Shown here one piece after another: positions 8,456 to 17,160 of a DNA stretch of 64,000 bases. The notes beneath the pieces are model-generated. The model saw only the letters and a program-made list of their open reading frames with translations, ran no database searches and was not told where the DNA came from. The translations under genes and the position numbers were made by a program. Source of the stretch: Suipraeoptans intestinalis (GTDB lineage: Bacteria > Bacillota > Clostridia > Lachnospirales > Lachnospiraceae); assembly GCF_009696485.1 (NCBI RefSeq), contig NZ_VULY01000018.1, forward strand, positions 372,001 to 436,000, in the 5' to 3' direction. Numbering within the stretch: the stretch's first letter is position 1; each line of letters begins with the position of its first letter.

Positions 8456-9151
8456 CTATACAGTCACCTTCGTCCCGGAAAACTTTCCCGTCATCGTTTC
8501 CGTAATACTGTCAGGCTCATTCAGTCCAAATACCAGCATGGGCATCTTCTGCTCCATACAAAGAATCGATGCGGTCAGATCTACCGCCATCAACTGCTTG
8601 TCCAGTACCTCCTGTATGGAGATCTCCTCGTATTTCTTTGCATCCGGATTGACCTTGGGATCACTGTCATAGATCCCGTCGATAGCTTTTGCCAGAAGCA
8701 TGGCATCCGCTTCTATCTCGATCGCGCGCAAAACGGCTCCTGTATCTGTAGAGAAGTACGGATGCCCGGTCCCTCCTGCAAAAAAGATGACCTTTCCGCT
8801 CTCCAGAGCCTCTACTGCTCGGTCTTTGGAAAACAACGTGGTAAACGCCCCGCATACGAAGGGAGTGAATACCTCCGTCTTCATTCCTGCAAATCTGAAT
8901 ATATCCGAAACATAAATACAGTTCATGACCGTTGCCAGCATTCCGATTTGGTCTGCCTTTACCCGGTCGATAGTCTCGCTGGTACGTCCGCGCCAGAAGT
9001 TCCCCCCTCCGGTCACGATCGCCACCTGGATTCCCTGATCTGTCAACTCCTTTACCTGCCGTGCCACTTCCAGACAGGTCTTCTCGTCAAACCCCGTCTT
9101 CTTTTCTCCGGCAAGCGCTTCCCCGCTGAGTTTCAGTAATACTCTCTTCAT
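8456..9151 (-). CDS. pyrH: UMP kinase
   Basis: PyrH is the hexameric amino-acid-kinase-fold enzyme that phosphorylates UMP to UDP. The 231-residue protein opens MKRVLLKLSGEALAG, followed by VTGGGNFWRG and a C-terminal ATP-binding region with TDPKVNPDA-type residues (SDPKVNPDAKKY). The start at 9151 is chosen because AAGGAGTAGG lies directly upstream; the 17-residue in-frame extension is Arg/Lys-rich and not family-like. It forms a unit with frr. Confidence 0.95.
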   Translation of the reverse strand: MKRVLLKLSGEALAGEKKTGFDEKTCLEVARQVKELTDQGIQVAIVTGGGNFWRGRTSETIDRVKADQIGMLATVMNCIYVSDIFRFAGMKTEVFTPFVCGAFTTLFSKDRAVEALESGKVIFFAGGTGHPYFSTDTGAVLRAIEIEADAMLLAKAIDGIYDSDPKVNPDAKKYEEISIQEVLDKQLMAVDLTASILCMEQKMPMLVFGLNEPDSITETMTGKFSGTKVTV

Positions 9152-9223
9152 CGTCCTACTCCTTGGTCTTTTTTTCATTTTATCTGTAACAGAGTATACC
9201 ATACGGAAAAGAAAAAGGGAATA

Positions 9224-9994
9224 TTACTTATTTCTTTGGTGTAAAATTTCAAAGGCCAGCACGCCTGCCGCCACAGATACGTTGAGAGAATCAATATTTC
9301 CCTTCATGGGGATAGAAGCCTTAAAGTCGCAGGTTTCTCTTACCAGCCGGCTGACCCCTTCTCCCTCGTTTCCCAGTACCAGTCCCAACGGTCCTTTTAG
9401 ATCCACCCGGTACATGGAATCTCCTTCCATGTCCGCACATACAAACCAGAGTCCTTTCTCCTTCAGCTCTTCCATGGTTTTTTTCAGGTTGGTCACTCTT
9501 GCCACCGGCGTATAGCAGACTGCGCCCGCCGAAGCTCTTGCCGCCGCTGCCGTCAGCCCTGCCGCCCTTCTTTTCGGTATCACGACTCCATGTGCTCCCG
9601 CCAGATTTGCCGTTCGGATGATCGCCCCCAGATTATGAGGATCTTCTACGCCATCCAGAAAGATCAAAAAAGGATCCTCCCCTTTTTCTCTTGCCGCTTC
9701 CAGCATCTCCTCCACCTCTTTATAGGGGTAGGCCGATACATAGCCTAAAACGCCCTGGTGCCTTCCCGTTTCAGACAGCTGATCCAGTCTCTGCCTGGAT
9801 ACCTGTTGTAGCGGTACCTGCTGCTTCTTTGCTTCCCGCAGGATCGTCATAACCGGACCGTCCTTGCACCCTTCCAGAACATAGAGCTTGTCCACACTCT
9901 GACCGGAGCGGAGCGCCTCCAGGACCACGTTTCGCCCCTCTATCAGGTTTTCCTGAACCGGAAGGGGTTCTTTCTGTTCTCTTTGTTTTTCCAT
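9224..9994 (-). CDS. rlmB: 23S rRNA 2'-O-methyltransferase, TrmH/SpoU family
   Basis: The 256-residue protein has an N-terminal L30e-like substrate domain (IEGRNVVLEALRSG) and the SPOUT knot motifs: GVEDPHNLGAIIRTA, LVLGNEGEGVSRLV and IPMKGNIDSLNVSVAAGV. Family members methylate G2251-type positions of 23S rRNA. The start at 9994 is three bases from the end of mrnC. The order cysS-mrnC-rlmB matches Bacillus and most clostridia, which supports the symbol; the exact target nucleotide is inferred. Confidence 0.9.
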   Translation of the reverse strand: MEKQREQKEPLPVQENLIEGRNVVLEALRSGQSVDKLYVLEGCKDGPVMTILREAKKQQVPLQQVSRQRLDQLSETGRHQGVLGYVSAYPYKEVEEMLEAAREKGEDPFLIFLDGVEDPHNLGAIIRTANLAGAHGVVIPKRRAAGLTAAAARASAGAVCYTPVARVTNLKKTMEELKEKGLWFVCADMEGDSMYRVDLKGPLGLVLGNEGEGVSRLVRETCDFKASIPMKGNIDSLNVSVAAGVLAFEILHQRNK

Positions 9995-9996
9995 TT

Positions 9997-10443
9997 CTAT
10001 CCTTCTTCCTCCAAAAAGTCTAATCCCTGTTTGATTAGCAGCAGCAGCCTTTTCCACTCTCTTTTCAGATAGAGATAGCCTATCAGGGCTTCAAAGCCTG
10101 TGGCTCTCCTGTAATCTGTCACAGACTGATTTTTTGCCGTGGAAACGCTGCGGGTATTTCTTCCCCGCTTGTATACTCCTCTTTCTTCTTCCGTCAGCTC
10201 TTCCTGCAGGATCCGCATCATCTTGGACTGGGCAGACGCCTGTACCAGACGGCTGGTATCCTGATGCAGCTTCCCTACCTGCCTTCCTCCCCGGTTCAAT
10301 ACCAGAGTTTTAATGATAAGGTCATATACGCTGTCTCCAATGTAGGCCAGAGCCAAAGGAGAGTATTCCCGGATATCCCTGTCTTCCAGGGAAAATATCT
10401 CCTTCATGCAGTCCTCCAGCTGCCACTCTACGCTTTTTTCCAT
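9997..10443 (-). CDS. mrnC: Mini-ribonuclease III
   Basis: This is an RNase III catalytic domain without the double-stranded RNA-binding domain; it matures 23S rRNA ends. At 148 residues it matches the family's usual size. Visible motifs are LALAYIGDSVYDLIIKT, with the RNase III Asp, and YRRATGFEALIGYLYL, with the acidic catalytic residues. It overlaps the end of cysS by 16 bases in another frame. Confidence 0.94.
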   Translation of the reverse strand: MEKSVEWQLEDCMKEIFSLEDRDIREYSPLALAYIGDSVYDLIIKTLVLNRGGRQVGKLHQDTSRLVQASAQSKMMRILQEELTEEERGVYKRGRNTRSVSTAKNQSVTDYRRATGFEALIGYLYLKREWKRLLLLIKQGLDFLEEEG

Positions 10444-11834
10444 TTTACACCCTCTCTGGTATCCTCCAGGATGATCCCTTTTTCCAGTAGCTGATCCCGG
10501 ATCCCGTCTGCTTTTGCAAAGTCTCTGTTTTTACGCGCCTGTTGCCGTTCCTCGATCAGCGCCTCGATCTCCTCTGCCAGAATCTCTTCTTCCTGTACCA
10601 CGATCAGCCCCAGAACGTCTGTCAGTTTCAGGATCTGTTCCAGGATCTCCCGGATATAGGAAGCAGTGCTGTCTTCCGTCACGGTAGTATTGGCATGCTT
10701 CACCAGCTCAAACACAGAAGCAATGGCGTCCGCCGTATTAAAATCGTCTTCCATTGCCGCCTCAAATCCTGCGCTGTATCCCCTTGCCGTTTCCAGTAGC
10801 TTTCCTTCTTCCTCCGTCAGTCCTTCCTTCTTTGCATGCTTTGCCGAAAATTCCAGATTGCTCACAGCATTTTTGATCCGCTCCAGACCGTTTCCTGACG
10901 CTTCCATCAGATCTGCACTGAAATTCAGCGGACTTCTATAGTGAGCGTTCAGCATAAAAAACCGCAGCACCTGAAGGTCATACTGCCGGCTGATCTCCCG
11001 TACCGTTCTGAAATTCCCCAGTGATTTGCTCATTTTACGATTGTCAATATTCAGGAAGGCATTGTGCATCCAATATCTGGCAAAGGTCTTTCCGTTTGCC
11101 GCCTCGCTCTGCGCGATCTCATTCTCGTGATGAGGAAATACCAGGTCTTCCCCTCCGGCATGAATATCGATCTCCTCTCCCAGGTATTTTTTCGACATTT
11201 CCGAACACTCAATGTGCCAGCCCGGGCGTCCGTCGCTCCAGGGGGAGGTCCAGAAAGGCTCTCCTTCCTTTTTCGGCTTCCACAGTACAAAATCCAGGGT
11301 ATCTTCCTTCTCATCCTGGCCGCTTACCAGAAGGGAACGTTCTCCGCTTCTTAGATCATCCAGGTTTTTGTGGGAAAGCTTCCCGTATTCTAAAAATTTT
11401 CTGGTCCTGTAGTACACTGTCCCATTCTTTTCATAGGCGTATCCTTTATCTATCAGATTTCCTATCATAGACAGCATTCCGCCGATCTCTTCCGTTGCTC
11501 GGGGATGCTTGGTGGCTGGTTTGATGTTCATGCCTTCCATGTCTTTTTTACATTCTGCAATATAGCGTTCAGAAATCTCGTCACAGGATACTCCTTCCTC
11601 GTTGGCCTTCCGAATGATCTTATCATCCACGTCCGTGAAATTGGAAACGTAGTTGACCTCGTAGCCTTTGTATTCAAAATATCTTCTTACCGTGTCAAAC
11701 ACGATCATAGGTCTGGCATTCCCAATATGAATAAAATTGTATACGGTGGGTCCGCAGACATACATCTTTACCTTTCCTTCCTCTAACGGGATAAACTCTT
11801 CTTTTTGCTTAGATAATGTATTGTATATTTTCAT
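10428..11834 (-). CDS. cysS: Cysteinyl-tRNA synthetase
   Basis: This 468-residue class I synthetase has VCGPTVYNFIHIGNARP (first zinc Cys and HIGH-like motif), WHIECSEMS and HAGGEDLVFPHHENE (further zinc ligands), and KMSKSLGN. The second of two adjacent ATG codons, at 11834, is chosen because it has ideal spacing to GGAGG; a longer upstream frame is highly charged and overlaps cysE. With cysE it is under the cysteine T-box at 12725-12977. Confidence 0.96.
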   Translation of the reverse strand: MKIYNTLSKQKEEFIPLEEGKVKMYVCGPTVYNFIHIGNARPMIVFDTVRRYFEYKGYEVNYVSNFTDVDDKIIRKANEEGVSCDEISERYIAECKKDMEGMNIKPATKHPRATEEIGGMLSMIGNLIDKGYAYEKNGTVYYRTRKFLEYGKLSHKNLDDLRSGERSLLVSGQDEKEDTLDFVLWKPKKEGEPFWTSPWSDGRPGWHIECSEMSKKYLGEEIDIHAGGEDLVFPHHENEIAQSEAANGKTFARYWMHNAFLNIDNRKMSKSLGNFRTVREISRQYDLQVLRFFMLNAHYRSPLNFSADLMEASGNGLERIKNAVSNLEFSAKHAKKEGLTEEEGKLLETARGYSAGFEAAMEDDFNTADAIASVFELVKHANTTVTEDSTASYIREILEQILKLTDVLGLIVVQEEEILAEEIEALIEERQQARKNRDFAKADGIRDQLLEKGIILEDTREGVKWKKA

Positions 11835-11937
11835 CATTTCCTCCTGTTTTCCCGGCATCTGTTCCTGACGCTCTTTTCTGTCATTTCTTTCTGCCGTTTC
11901 TTTTTCTGCTCTTTTCTTCTCCGGGTTTTCCCCCGGC

Positions 11938-12636
11938 CTATTCTTCCTTGGGAAGTCCGGTGCTTTCTGTGGCACGCCGTTTCTCTTCTTTCAACTGACT
12001 TTCCAGCTCTCTTACCCGCATACACAAAGTCTGATTGGATTTTCTCAGATGGTCGATATCACTTGCAATAGGATCGGGCAGGTGGATCTGATCCATCTCC
12101 ATCCGGGGGATCTTCTTGTCTTTCCTCCGGACGATCCTTCCGGGCACTCCCACCACCGTGCAATCCGGCGGAACTTCCTCCAGTACCACTGCCCCCGCTC
12201 CGATCTTGGAATTTTCTCCGATGGTAAAAGAGCCCAGTACCTTCGCGCCTGCACTAACCATCACATTATCCCGGAGGGTAGGATGGCGTTTTCCCTTTTC
12301 TTTTCCCGTTCCTCCCAGCGTCACTCCCTGATATAGGGTGATATTATCTCCCAGTTCTGCCGTCTCTCCGATGATCACTCCGCTTCCATGATCGATAAAC
12401 AGCCCCTTTCCTATGGTTGCTCCCGGATGTATTTCGATCCCCGTCTTGCGGACGCCTCTTTGGGAAACCCAGCGGGCCCAAAAGTATCTCTTTCTTTTAT
12501 ACAGCCAATGTGCCACTCTGTAGTGCAGGATCGCTTTAAAGCTAGGATATAAGATCACTTCCCAATTGGACTTGATGGCAGGATCCCGCTCCCGGATCAC
12601 CTGGATTTCATCTCTGATGTAAGAAAGCACTCCCAT
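11938..12636 (-). CDS. cysE: Serine O-acetyltransferase
   Basis: CysE acetylates L-serine to O-acetylserine, the carbon precursor of cysteine. The 232-residue protein has a short N-terminal helical domain (residues 1-60) and a left-handed beta-helix with hexapeptide repeats. The catalytic and binding segments IHPGATIGKGLFIDHGSG, GETAELGDNITLYQGVTLG and RHPTLRDNVMVSAGAKVLG are all present. The C-terminal 45 residues form a basic/acidic coiled tail. It is the first gene after the T-box, so cysteine supply and tRNA charging are co-regulated. Confidence 0.94.
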   Translation of the reverse strand: MGVLSYIRDEIQVIRERDPAIKSNWEVILYPSFKAILHYRVAHWLYKRKRYFWARWVSQRGVRKTGIEIHPGATIGKGLFIDHGSGVIIGETAELGDNITLYQGVTLGGTGKEKGKRHPTLRDNVMVSAGAKVLGSFTIGENSKIGAGAVVLEEVPPDCTVVGVPGRIVRRKDKKIPRMEMDQIHLPDPIASDIDHLRKSNQTLCMRVRELESQLKEEKRRATESTGLPKEE

Positions 12637-12724
12637 TTTCTTCTCTCCTCTGTCCCAAACATTCTAGTCTCGGAATCCGCACTGTCACTTCTTTCGCACA
12701 GGACTTCTTAAAAGTTCCATAAAA

Positions 12725-12977
12725 CAAAAAAATCCCGCCTCTTGCCTGAAGAGACGGGGTTCCCGCGGTTCCACTCTTTTAGAGAATCTGACATTCTCCA
12801 CCTTAAGACACGTAACGTGTGTAACCCGTATCCGACTACTCGAAAATCCATCCCTTTCATCAGATCAGCTTGCGGAGGCACTTCACAGGTTTCCTCTTGG
12901 AGATGCTCTCAGCCGGCGGCACTTCCTCTCTGTCAGATTTCACGCTGCTACTCTTTCCGTTCAACGCCTTTCCCATT
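12725..12977 (-). promoter_or_regulatory. T-box leader, cysteine type
   Basis: The transcript contains the T-box core TGGAACCGCGGGAAC (about 12759-12773), which pairs with uncharged tRNA ends, immediately before a terminator. A UGC triplet at 12878-12880, in the context GAAG-UGC-CUCC on the 3' side of stem I, is the likely specifier and fits cysteine and the downstream cysE-cysS. The specifier assignment is inferred from position and from the parallel context in the pheS leader. Confidence 0.85.
12726..12758 (-). terminator. T-box regulated terminator before cysE
   Basis: CCCGTCTCTTC pairs with AAGAGGCGGG (one G-U), followed by seven U. The antiterminator would form from the T-box core and the 5' arm of this stem. 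Confidence 0.85.
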
Positions 12978-13892
12978 TTCAACATCATACGGTAAAGCGC
13001 TGCTTTTGTCAATTCTTGTGTTTGAATTGTTCTCTTTCTTCCGTTTGAAAAACAGAGAATAAATCAGCCACGCGATCAAAACACTTTGCACCAGAATACT
13101 GATCAGGCTTCCCTCTACCCCAAAGCTGCCTCCCGATATCCAGGAGTTTCCGCCGGGAGTCACTTTGATAAATGCTTCTCCCACTGCCGTCCCGCTGACC
13201 GGAAAGGCAAAAACGTTTCCCTGGAAGCAGTTCCATGCCGCGTGAAAGCCGCTGATCCCCCAGATGTCTCCTGTTTTCATCCGGTACAGCGCAGCAAAAA
13301 CACCAAACAGGAACAGATCTAACAGAGGCAAGAAGGAAATTCCGTCATTGCCCAAATGAAGGACCGTAAAAAACACTGCCGAGACCAGGATCGCCAACCA
13401 TATCCCGTTTTTTCTGGCCACGGAAGAAAGCAGCCATCCTCTTGCCAGTACCTCCTCTGCGTTTCCCTGAATGGACCAAACTACCAAAAGAGGCACAAGC
13501 TGCAGCACCATTCGAGGTGAGATCTGTATGCCGGTGATCCTGACGCCTCCCAGCAATATCATCAGCAGAACACAACCGGTCAGAACCGCAGCTCCTGCCG
13601 CCCATCCCAGCAAAAAGTGTTTCAGGCCTGACTTTTTTACAAATCCCAGCTCTTCCCAGGAAATTTTCTCTACTTTTCGCGCCCACAAAAGCGCTGCCAT
13701 CGTAATGAACAAAAACCCGGACAGTTCAACGAGCGTTAGGATCCAGTCAGATGCCGGCAGCAGATACAGCAGAGCCATACTGTAGATGACGGTGACGATT
13801 TCCGCCAAAAACAGCAGGACTCCTCCTACCAGCGGCAAATATAAAAACCCCAGTTTATGATACTTTTTTTCTTTTATCCTTGTAAACTCCAT
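12948..13892 (-). CDS. CPBP family intramembrane protease-like protein (first of two)
   Basis: This 314-residue protein has about eight membrane segments. The CPBP (Abi/CaaX-protease-like) motifs are present: NAEEVLARGWLL (motif 1, EExxxR), FTVLHLGN (His) and GFHAAWNC (motif 3 His). Such proteins are membrane endopeptidases or scaffolds; some give bacteriocin self-immunity, and the role here is unknown. The ATG at 13892 has a better site (TGGAGAAA) than the ATG at 13904. The last 35 residues are polar and contain the promoter of the next transcript. Confidence 0.85.
   Translation of the reverse strand: MEFTRIKEKKYHKLGFLYLPLVGGVLLFLAEIVTVIYSMALLYLLPASDWILTLVELSGFLFITMAALLWARKVEKISWEELGFVKKSGLKHFLLGWAAGAAVLTGCVLLMILLGGVRITGIQISPRMVLQLVPLLVVWSIQGNAEEVLARGWLLSSVARKNGIWLAILVSAVFFTVLHLGNDGISFLPLLDLFLFGVFAALYRMKTGDIWGISGFHAAWNCFQGNVFAFPVSGTAVGEAFIKVTPGGNSWISGGSFGVEGSLISILVQSVLIAWLIYSLFFKRKKENNSNTRIDKSSALPYDVENGKGVERKE
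12984..13012 (-). promoter_or_regulatory. Promoter of the cysE T-box transcript
   Basis: Consensus TTGACA at 13007-13012 and TATGAT at 12984-12989 with a 17-base spacer. It lies inside the 3' end of the upstream CPBP coding region. Confidence 0.75.
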
Positions 13893-13937
13893 AATTTTCT
13901 CCATTCTGCCGCTTCTTCTCTCACAGCATACGTCTTT

Positions 13938-14636
13938 TTATCTCCAGAAATAGAAAATGATCGAAAGTCCCACCATGTCTGCGATGGCATGCGCCAGGAA
14001 AAACGGCAGCAGATTTGCCGGTTTCATCTTCCGGTACAGCACATAGAAAATGCATCCCAGGAGAATCCCAAGCGCGATCCCGTTCCCCAGTCCCTGATAC
14101 GTATGGAAGCTGCAGCGGATCACCAGTGAATACAAAAACGCCCATTTTGTGTACTGAGGCTTCACCGCCAAACAGATTCCCAAAAAGAAGATTTCTTCAT
14201 AAAACCCATTTAGCAAAGAATATAGGAGTAACGACAGATCTGGCACCGAAAACAGTTGTTCCATGCTTGGTGTGACCGGTACCGCCAGGCTGAGACTGGC
14301 AAGGTAATACAGGTCCATTGCCAGTGCAGACACGGCAAAAAGTCCTATAACCTGCAGAGGGAGCCAGGGAGTCAGCCGGATTTTTTCCCGAAAGATTGAA
14401 AAGTCCACATTTCTGAAAAGCAGATACATCACGGCAAGAAACAGCCAGAGAGATTGCATGGCCAACGCCTGATAATTTTGCATGGTAGAAAAGCTTACAT
14501 TTTCTTCCAGCGTTGTCGTCTGGTCTGCCAGTGCAAGATACTGCATGGTGGAATTATAAATTCCCTCTCCAAACATGATGATCGTCACGATCAAAATGTC
14601 AAACCAACGTAAGGTTGTCAGTTGTTCCCGTTTCAT
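13938..14636 (-). CDS. CPBP family intramembrane protease-like protein (second)
   Basis: This protein is about 232 residues with roughly six membrane segments. The C-terminal half holds YEEIFFLGICLA (EE pair of motif 1), RCSFHTYQGLGNG (motif 2 His) and LAHAIADMVG (motif 3 His). The Arg expected after the EE pair is not in the usual place, so activity is uncertain. The start is unclear: an ATG at 14744 would add a 36-residue charged segment without a good ribosome site. It lies directly upstream of the other CPBP gene and may be co-transcribed with it. Confidence 0.75.
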   Translation of the reverse strand: MKREQLTTLRWFDILIVTIIMFGEGIYNSTMQYLALADQTTTLEENVSFSTMQNYQALAMQSLWLFLAVMYLLFRNVDFSIFREKIRLTPWLPLQVIGLFAVSALAMDLYYLASLSLAVPVTPSMEQLFSVPDLSLLLYSLLNGFYEEIFFLGICLAVKPQYTKWAFLYSLVIRCSFHTYQGLGNGIALGILLGCIFYVLYRKMKPANLLPFFLAHAIADMVGLSIIFYFWR

Positions 14637-14881
14637 TTCTTTTTTCGACTCCTCTCCTTCTGATCGGCTCCGCTGCTTTTCTGATTTTTGCCTCTTCTCT
14701 GCCGTATTCCTTTGATTTCCGGAATCCTTTTCCCTTCCGGCCATTTTTCTATGGAGCCTATTCTATCAAAGCCGGCTGTCCTCCTTCTAACCACCGTCTA
14801 CTTTTTTTCTGTTTTTCCCTCTTTTTTCCAGGCGGATTCCCCTTCCTTTCTGGCAAAGTCCTTGCAGATCAAATAACGAAA

Positions 14882-14903
14882 CGGCAGAGAATTCTCCCTG
14901 CCG
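14882..14903 (-). terminator. Terminator after the Eis-like gene
   Basis: CGGCAG/CTGCCG with a self-complementary GAGAATTCTC centre, followed by TTTCGTT on the minus transcript. Confidence 0.5.
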
Positions 14904-15003
14904 CCTTTTAATCGATCCAAACTCCTGTTGCCATCTACCACTTCTGTTTCCATCTGCCAGTGTGGTTTCTCCTGACAATCTGCTTTTTTCCTTTTTTATA
15001 TCC

Positions 15004-15990
15004 CTATACCGTTTCATTCAGAAATATCCGGGAAACCGGCACAATGCTTTGTAGCCCGTCTATGGTTTCCTGCGTAAATCCTGCCTCCCCTGCCCAGCTT
15101 TCCAGGGACATTGCTCCAAACAGATAGGCTCCCAGCTCCTCGATTTTCACTCTGTCTTTCCCGGCCTTGTCACCTGGTTTGACCTGCAGCAGCCCTCCTT
15201 TTTTCCCGGACAAATACACGCTTCCGCAGTTTGCCTCGATCCAGGGATCCTCTATTTCCAAAACAAAGTCTACGTCCTGCCTCAGATACAGGGTCTCCAA
15301 AAAGCGGAGAAGATGTATGATCCGGATCATAATCTTTGGCTTCTTCAATGGCACAGGCTCTGTTTTGGGAAGAAGGATCCCATAGTCTTCCAGAATTCCA
15401 TGTTTCCTGTACAGAATCAGCGCAGCTCCGTCGCTTTTATATTCCCGCAAAAGTCTCCTGTAATATCCCTCATCCCGTCTGGCATATATCTGATACCGTT
15501 CTTCCAGGCAGGCATTCACCCTTTCTGCCATTTCCCGGCAGTCCTTTTCTTCTGCAGGCTCTCCGGCTTTTGCCTCCTCCTCTGTCACATATTTTTTACA
15601 TTGCTGATATACCGTACGAAATCCATAGGGAACATAGATCTTTTCCGAAGCCGGCATCAAAAACGTAAAGGATTCCCCGGATTGATACATCTCCTCCATT
15701 GCCTTTTTCAAAACCATGCCCATATAGCCCCTTTTTCGGTACGCCTTTTCCGTAGCAACCGCCACGATATAGTGAAGTATCTCCTGTCTGGGACCCACCT
15801 GCATACGATAAGGATTTAAATGCAGCATCGTCCGGATTCCTCCGTCTTCTTCCAGCACATACATCTGGTTCTCCTTTGTCTTTTCCTTGTAGTAATAGTC
15901 CACAAAAGAACTACTGTCCTCTGAAAAGACTGTTTCATACAGTTTCCTGGTTGTTCCATGCTCTTCTTTTTCTAATCTGCGCAGCCGCAT
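15004..15990 (-). CDS. GNAT N-acetyltransferase, Eis-like
   Basis: The 328-residue protein has an N-terminal GNAT domain with the acetyl-CoA signature VAVATEKAYRKRGYMGMVL (about residues 80-100), FLMPASEKIYVPYGF, and a C-terminal SCP2-like region (FVLEIEDPWIEANCGSVYL). This arrangement is that of Eis-type acetyltransferases, which are usually about 390-400 residues, so this is a short member. Substrates in the family include amines and aminoglycosides; none is implied here. The start at 15990 follows GGGAGAAGG; the frame continues upstream into ispF sequence without family similarity. Confidence 0.8.
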   Translation of the reverse strand: MRLRRLEKEEHGTTRKLYETVFSEDSSSFVDYYYKEKTKENQMYVLEEDGGIRTMLHLNPYRMQVGPRQEILHYIVAVATEKAYRKRGYMGMVLKKAMEEMYQSGESFTFLMPASEKIYVPYGFRTVYQQCKKYVTEEEAKAGEPAEEKDCREMAERVNACLEERYQIYARRDEGYYRRLLREYKSDGAALILYRKHGILEDYGILLPKTEPVPLKKPKIMIRIIHLLRFLETLYLRQDVDFVLEIEDPWIEANCGSVYLSGKKGGLLQVKPGDKAGKDRVKIEELGAYLFGAMSLESWAGEAGFTQETIDGLQSIVPVSRIFLNETV

Positions 15991-16033
15991 CCTTCTTCTC
16001 CCACTCTTCCTGTCGTTTCCTGCTACACCTTTT

Positions 16034-16579
16034 TTACCGTTTTGGACAGCCGCATCCTGTACAGCCACCGCATGCCTGCCGGGGATCCACTGCATAGCTA
16101 TAATTTTCCACAGTCTCCAAGCCTGCTATTGCCTGGGCGGAGATGCCTTCTTCTGCCCCGGTAAATCCCAGCCCCTCTTCCGTGGTCGCCTTAATATTGA
16201 TCTGGGAGATCTGGATCTCCAAAGCTTCTGCCATGGTTTCCCGCATTGCCTGTACATATGGTTTTACCTTTGGCTTCTGCGCAATAATGGTTGCGTCAAT
16301 ATTGCCAATGATATACAGATTTTGATCCAGCAGCTCTCTGACATGCTTTAACAGCATCAGACTGGATATTCCCTTATAGGCCGGATCCGTATCGGGAAAA
16401 TGTGTCCCGATATCTCCCAGCGCCGCCGCTCCCAGCAGGGCGTCCATCACTGCATGTACCAGTACGTCTGCGTCCGAGTGTCCCAAAAGACCTTTTTCCC
16501 AGGGGATCGTCACTCCCCCCAGTATCAGAGGTCTGCCTTCCACCAGACGATGAACGTCATAGCCCATTCCTATCCGCAT
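16034..16579 (-). CDS. ispF: 2-C-methyl-D-erythritol 2,4-cyclodiphosphate synthase with Cys-rich tail
   Basis: IspF cyclises CDP-ME 2-phosphate in the MEP pathway. Visible motifs are GYDVHRL (metal Asp and His), [29 protein letters not shown], and [18 protein letters not shown] with the substrate Thr and Glu. The family is about 157 residues; this protein has 181. The extra C-terminal segment ends [13 protein letters not shown] with four Cys, which looks like a metal- or cluster-binding tail and is not part of the known fold. The gene precedes the Eis-like gene by 43 bases. Confidence 0.94.
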   Translation of the reverse strand: MRIGMGYDVHRLVEGRPLILGGVTIPWEKGLLGHSDADVLVHAVMDALLGAAALGDIGTHFPDTDPAYKGISSLMLLKHVRELLDQNLYIIGNIDATIIAQKPKVKPYVQAMRETMAEALEIQISQINIKATTEEGLGFTGAEEGISAQAIAGLETVENYSYAVDPRQACGGCTGCGCPKR

Positions 16580-16687
16580 CTTCTTCCTCCTTTTCTATCT
16601 CCAAGGCTCTGTTGTAATGATTTCCCATAGACTTTCTGCGCCTTCCATCTCCTTCTTTTCCGGCAGATTTTCCCGCAGGTTTCGTCA

Positions 16688-16894
16688 TCAGTCCTCATCT
16701 TTTCTGGAAATCAGGTCTTTCACAGAGATCCCTATGGCCCAGATCCCCACCGCCACGCAGACCCCGCTGGCGATCAAAAAGAACGTGCTGTGTGCCGGAT
16801 GGCTGGCCAATACCTTTCTGGCCAACTGAACCCCTGTAAAAATCAAATATCCTCCTGCCAGTATCCTAAGTAATTCTCTTCCCTTATTTGGCAT
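16688..16894 (-). CDS. Small two-helix membrane protein, function unknown
   Basis: This 68-residue protein has two predicted membrane segments (about residues 10-28 and 37-57) and a charged C-terminal tail (LISRKDED). The start is supported by GAGGAGATATT directly upstream. The family is not recognised. Its 5' region begins with nine copies of a heptanucleotide repeat that abuts the ribosome site, so its expression could vary with repeat number. It is in the same direction as ispF, 108 bases downstream. Confidence 0.65.
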   Translation of the reverse strand: MPNKGRELLRILAGGYLIFTGVQLARKVLASHPAHSTFFLIASGVCVAVGIWAIGISVKDLISRKDED

Positions 16895-16904
16895 AATATC
16901 TCCT

Positions 16905-16967
16905 CTTTCTACTTTCTTCTTTCTACTTTCTTCTTTCTTCTTTCTTCTTTCTTCTTTCTTCTTTCTC
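16905..16967. repeat. Heptanucleotide tandem repeat (CTTTCTT)9
   Basis: Nine contiguous 7-bp units fill 63 bases. Units 1 and 3 read CTTTCTA, unit 9 reads CTTTCTC, and the rest CTTTCTT (GAAAGAA-type on the transcript strand). The array ends 10 bases before the start codon of the small membrane protein, next to its GAGGAG. Confidence 0.9.
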
Positions 16968-17072
16968 CATTCTATCTGTTTCTTCCTGTTTTTGCAATCG
17001 CTTCTCCTGTTGCCGGAAAAAAGGATTCAGACACGCAAAAAAATAAGAGAAACGATACCGTTTCTCCGAAAG

Positions 17073-17146
17073 TAGCGGGAACTGGATTTGAACCAGCGAC
17101 ACTACGGGTATGAACCGTATGCTCTAGCCAACTGAGCTATCCCGCC
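17073..17146 (-). tRNA. tRNA-Met (CAT), elongator type
   Basis: It folds as a complete 74-nt cloverleaf with acceptor GGCGGGA/TCCCGCT, D arm AGCTCAG, anticodon loop TTCATAC and T arm GGTTCAAATCC. The anticodon stem TACGG/CCGTA matches elongator tRNA-Met of Firmicutes. CCA is not encoded. Confidence 0.93.
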
Positions 17147-17160
17147 ATATTGAAAAGATA

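Noticed and set aside
14787-15017. A 76-codon minus-strand frame after the Eis-like gene
   Set aside because: It runs through the terminator hairpin at 14882-14903, starts within the previous stop region without its own ribosome site, and has a low-complexity basic composition.
16905-16967. CRISPR or iteron origin
   Set aside because: Seven-base units without spacers and no replication gene nearby; it is a simple sequence repeat.
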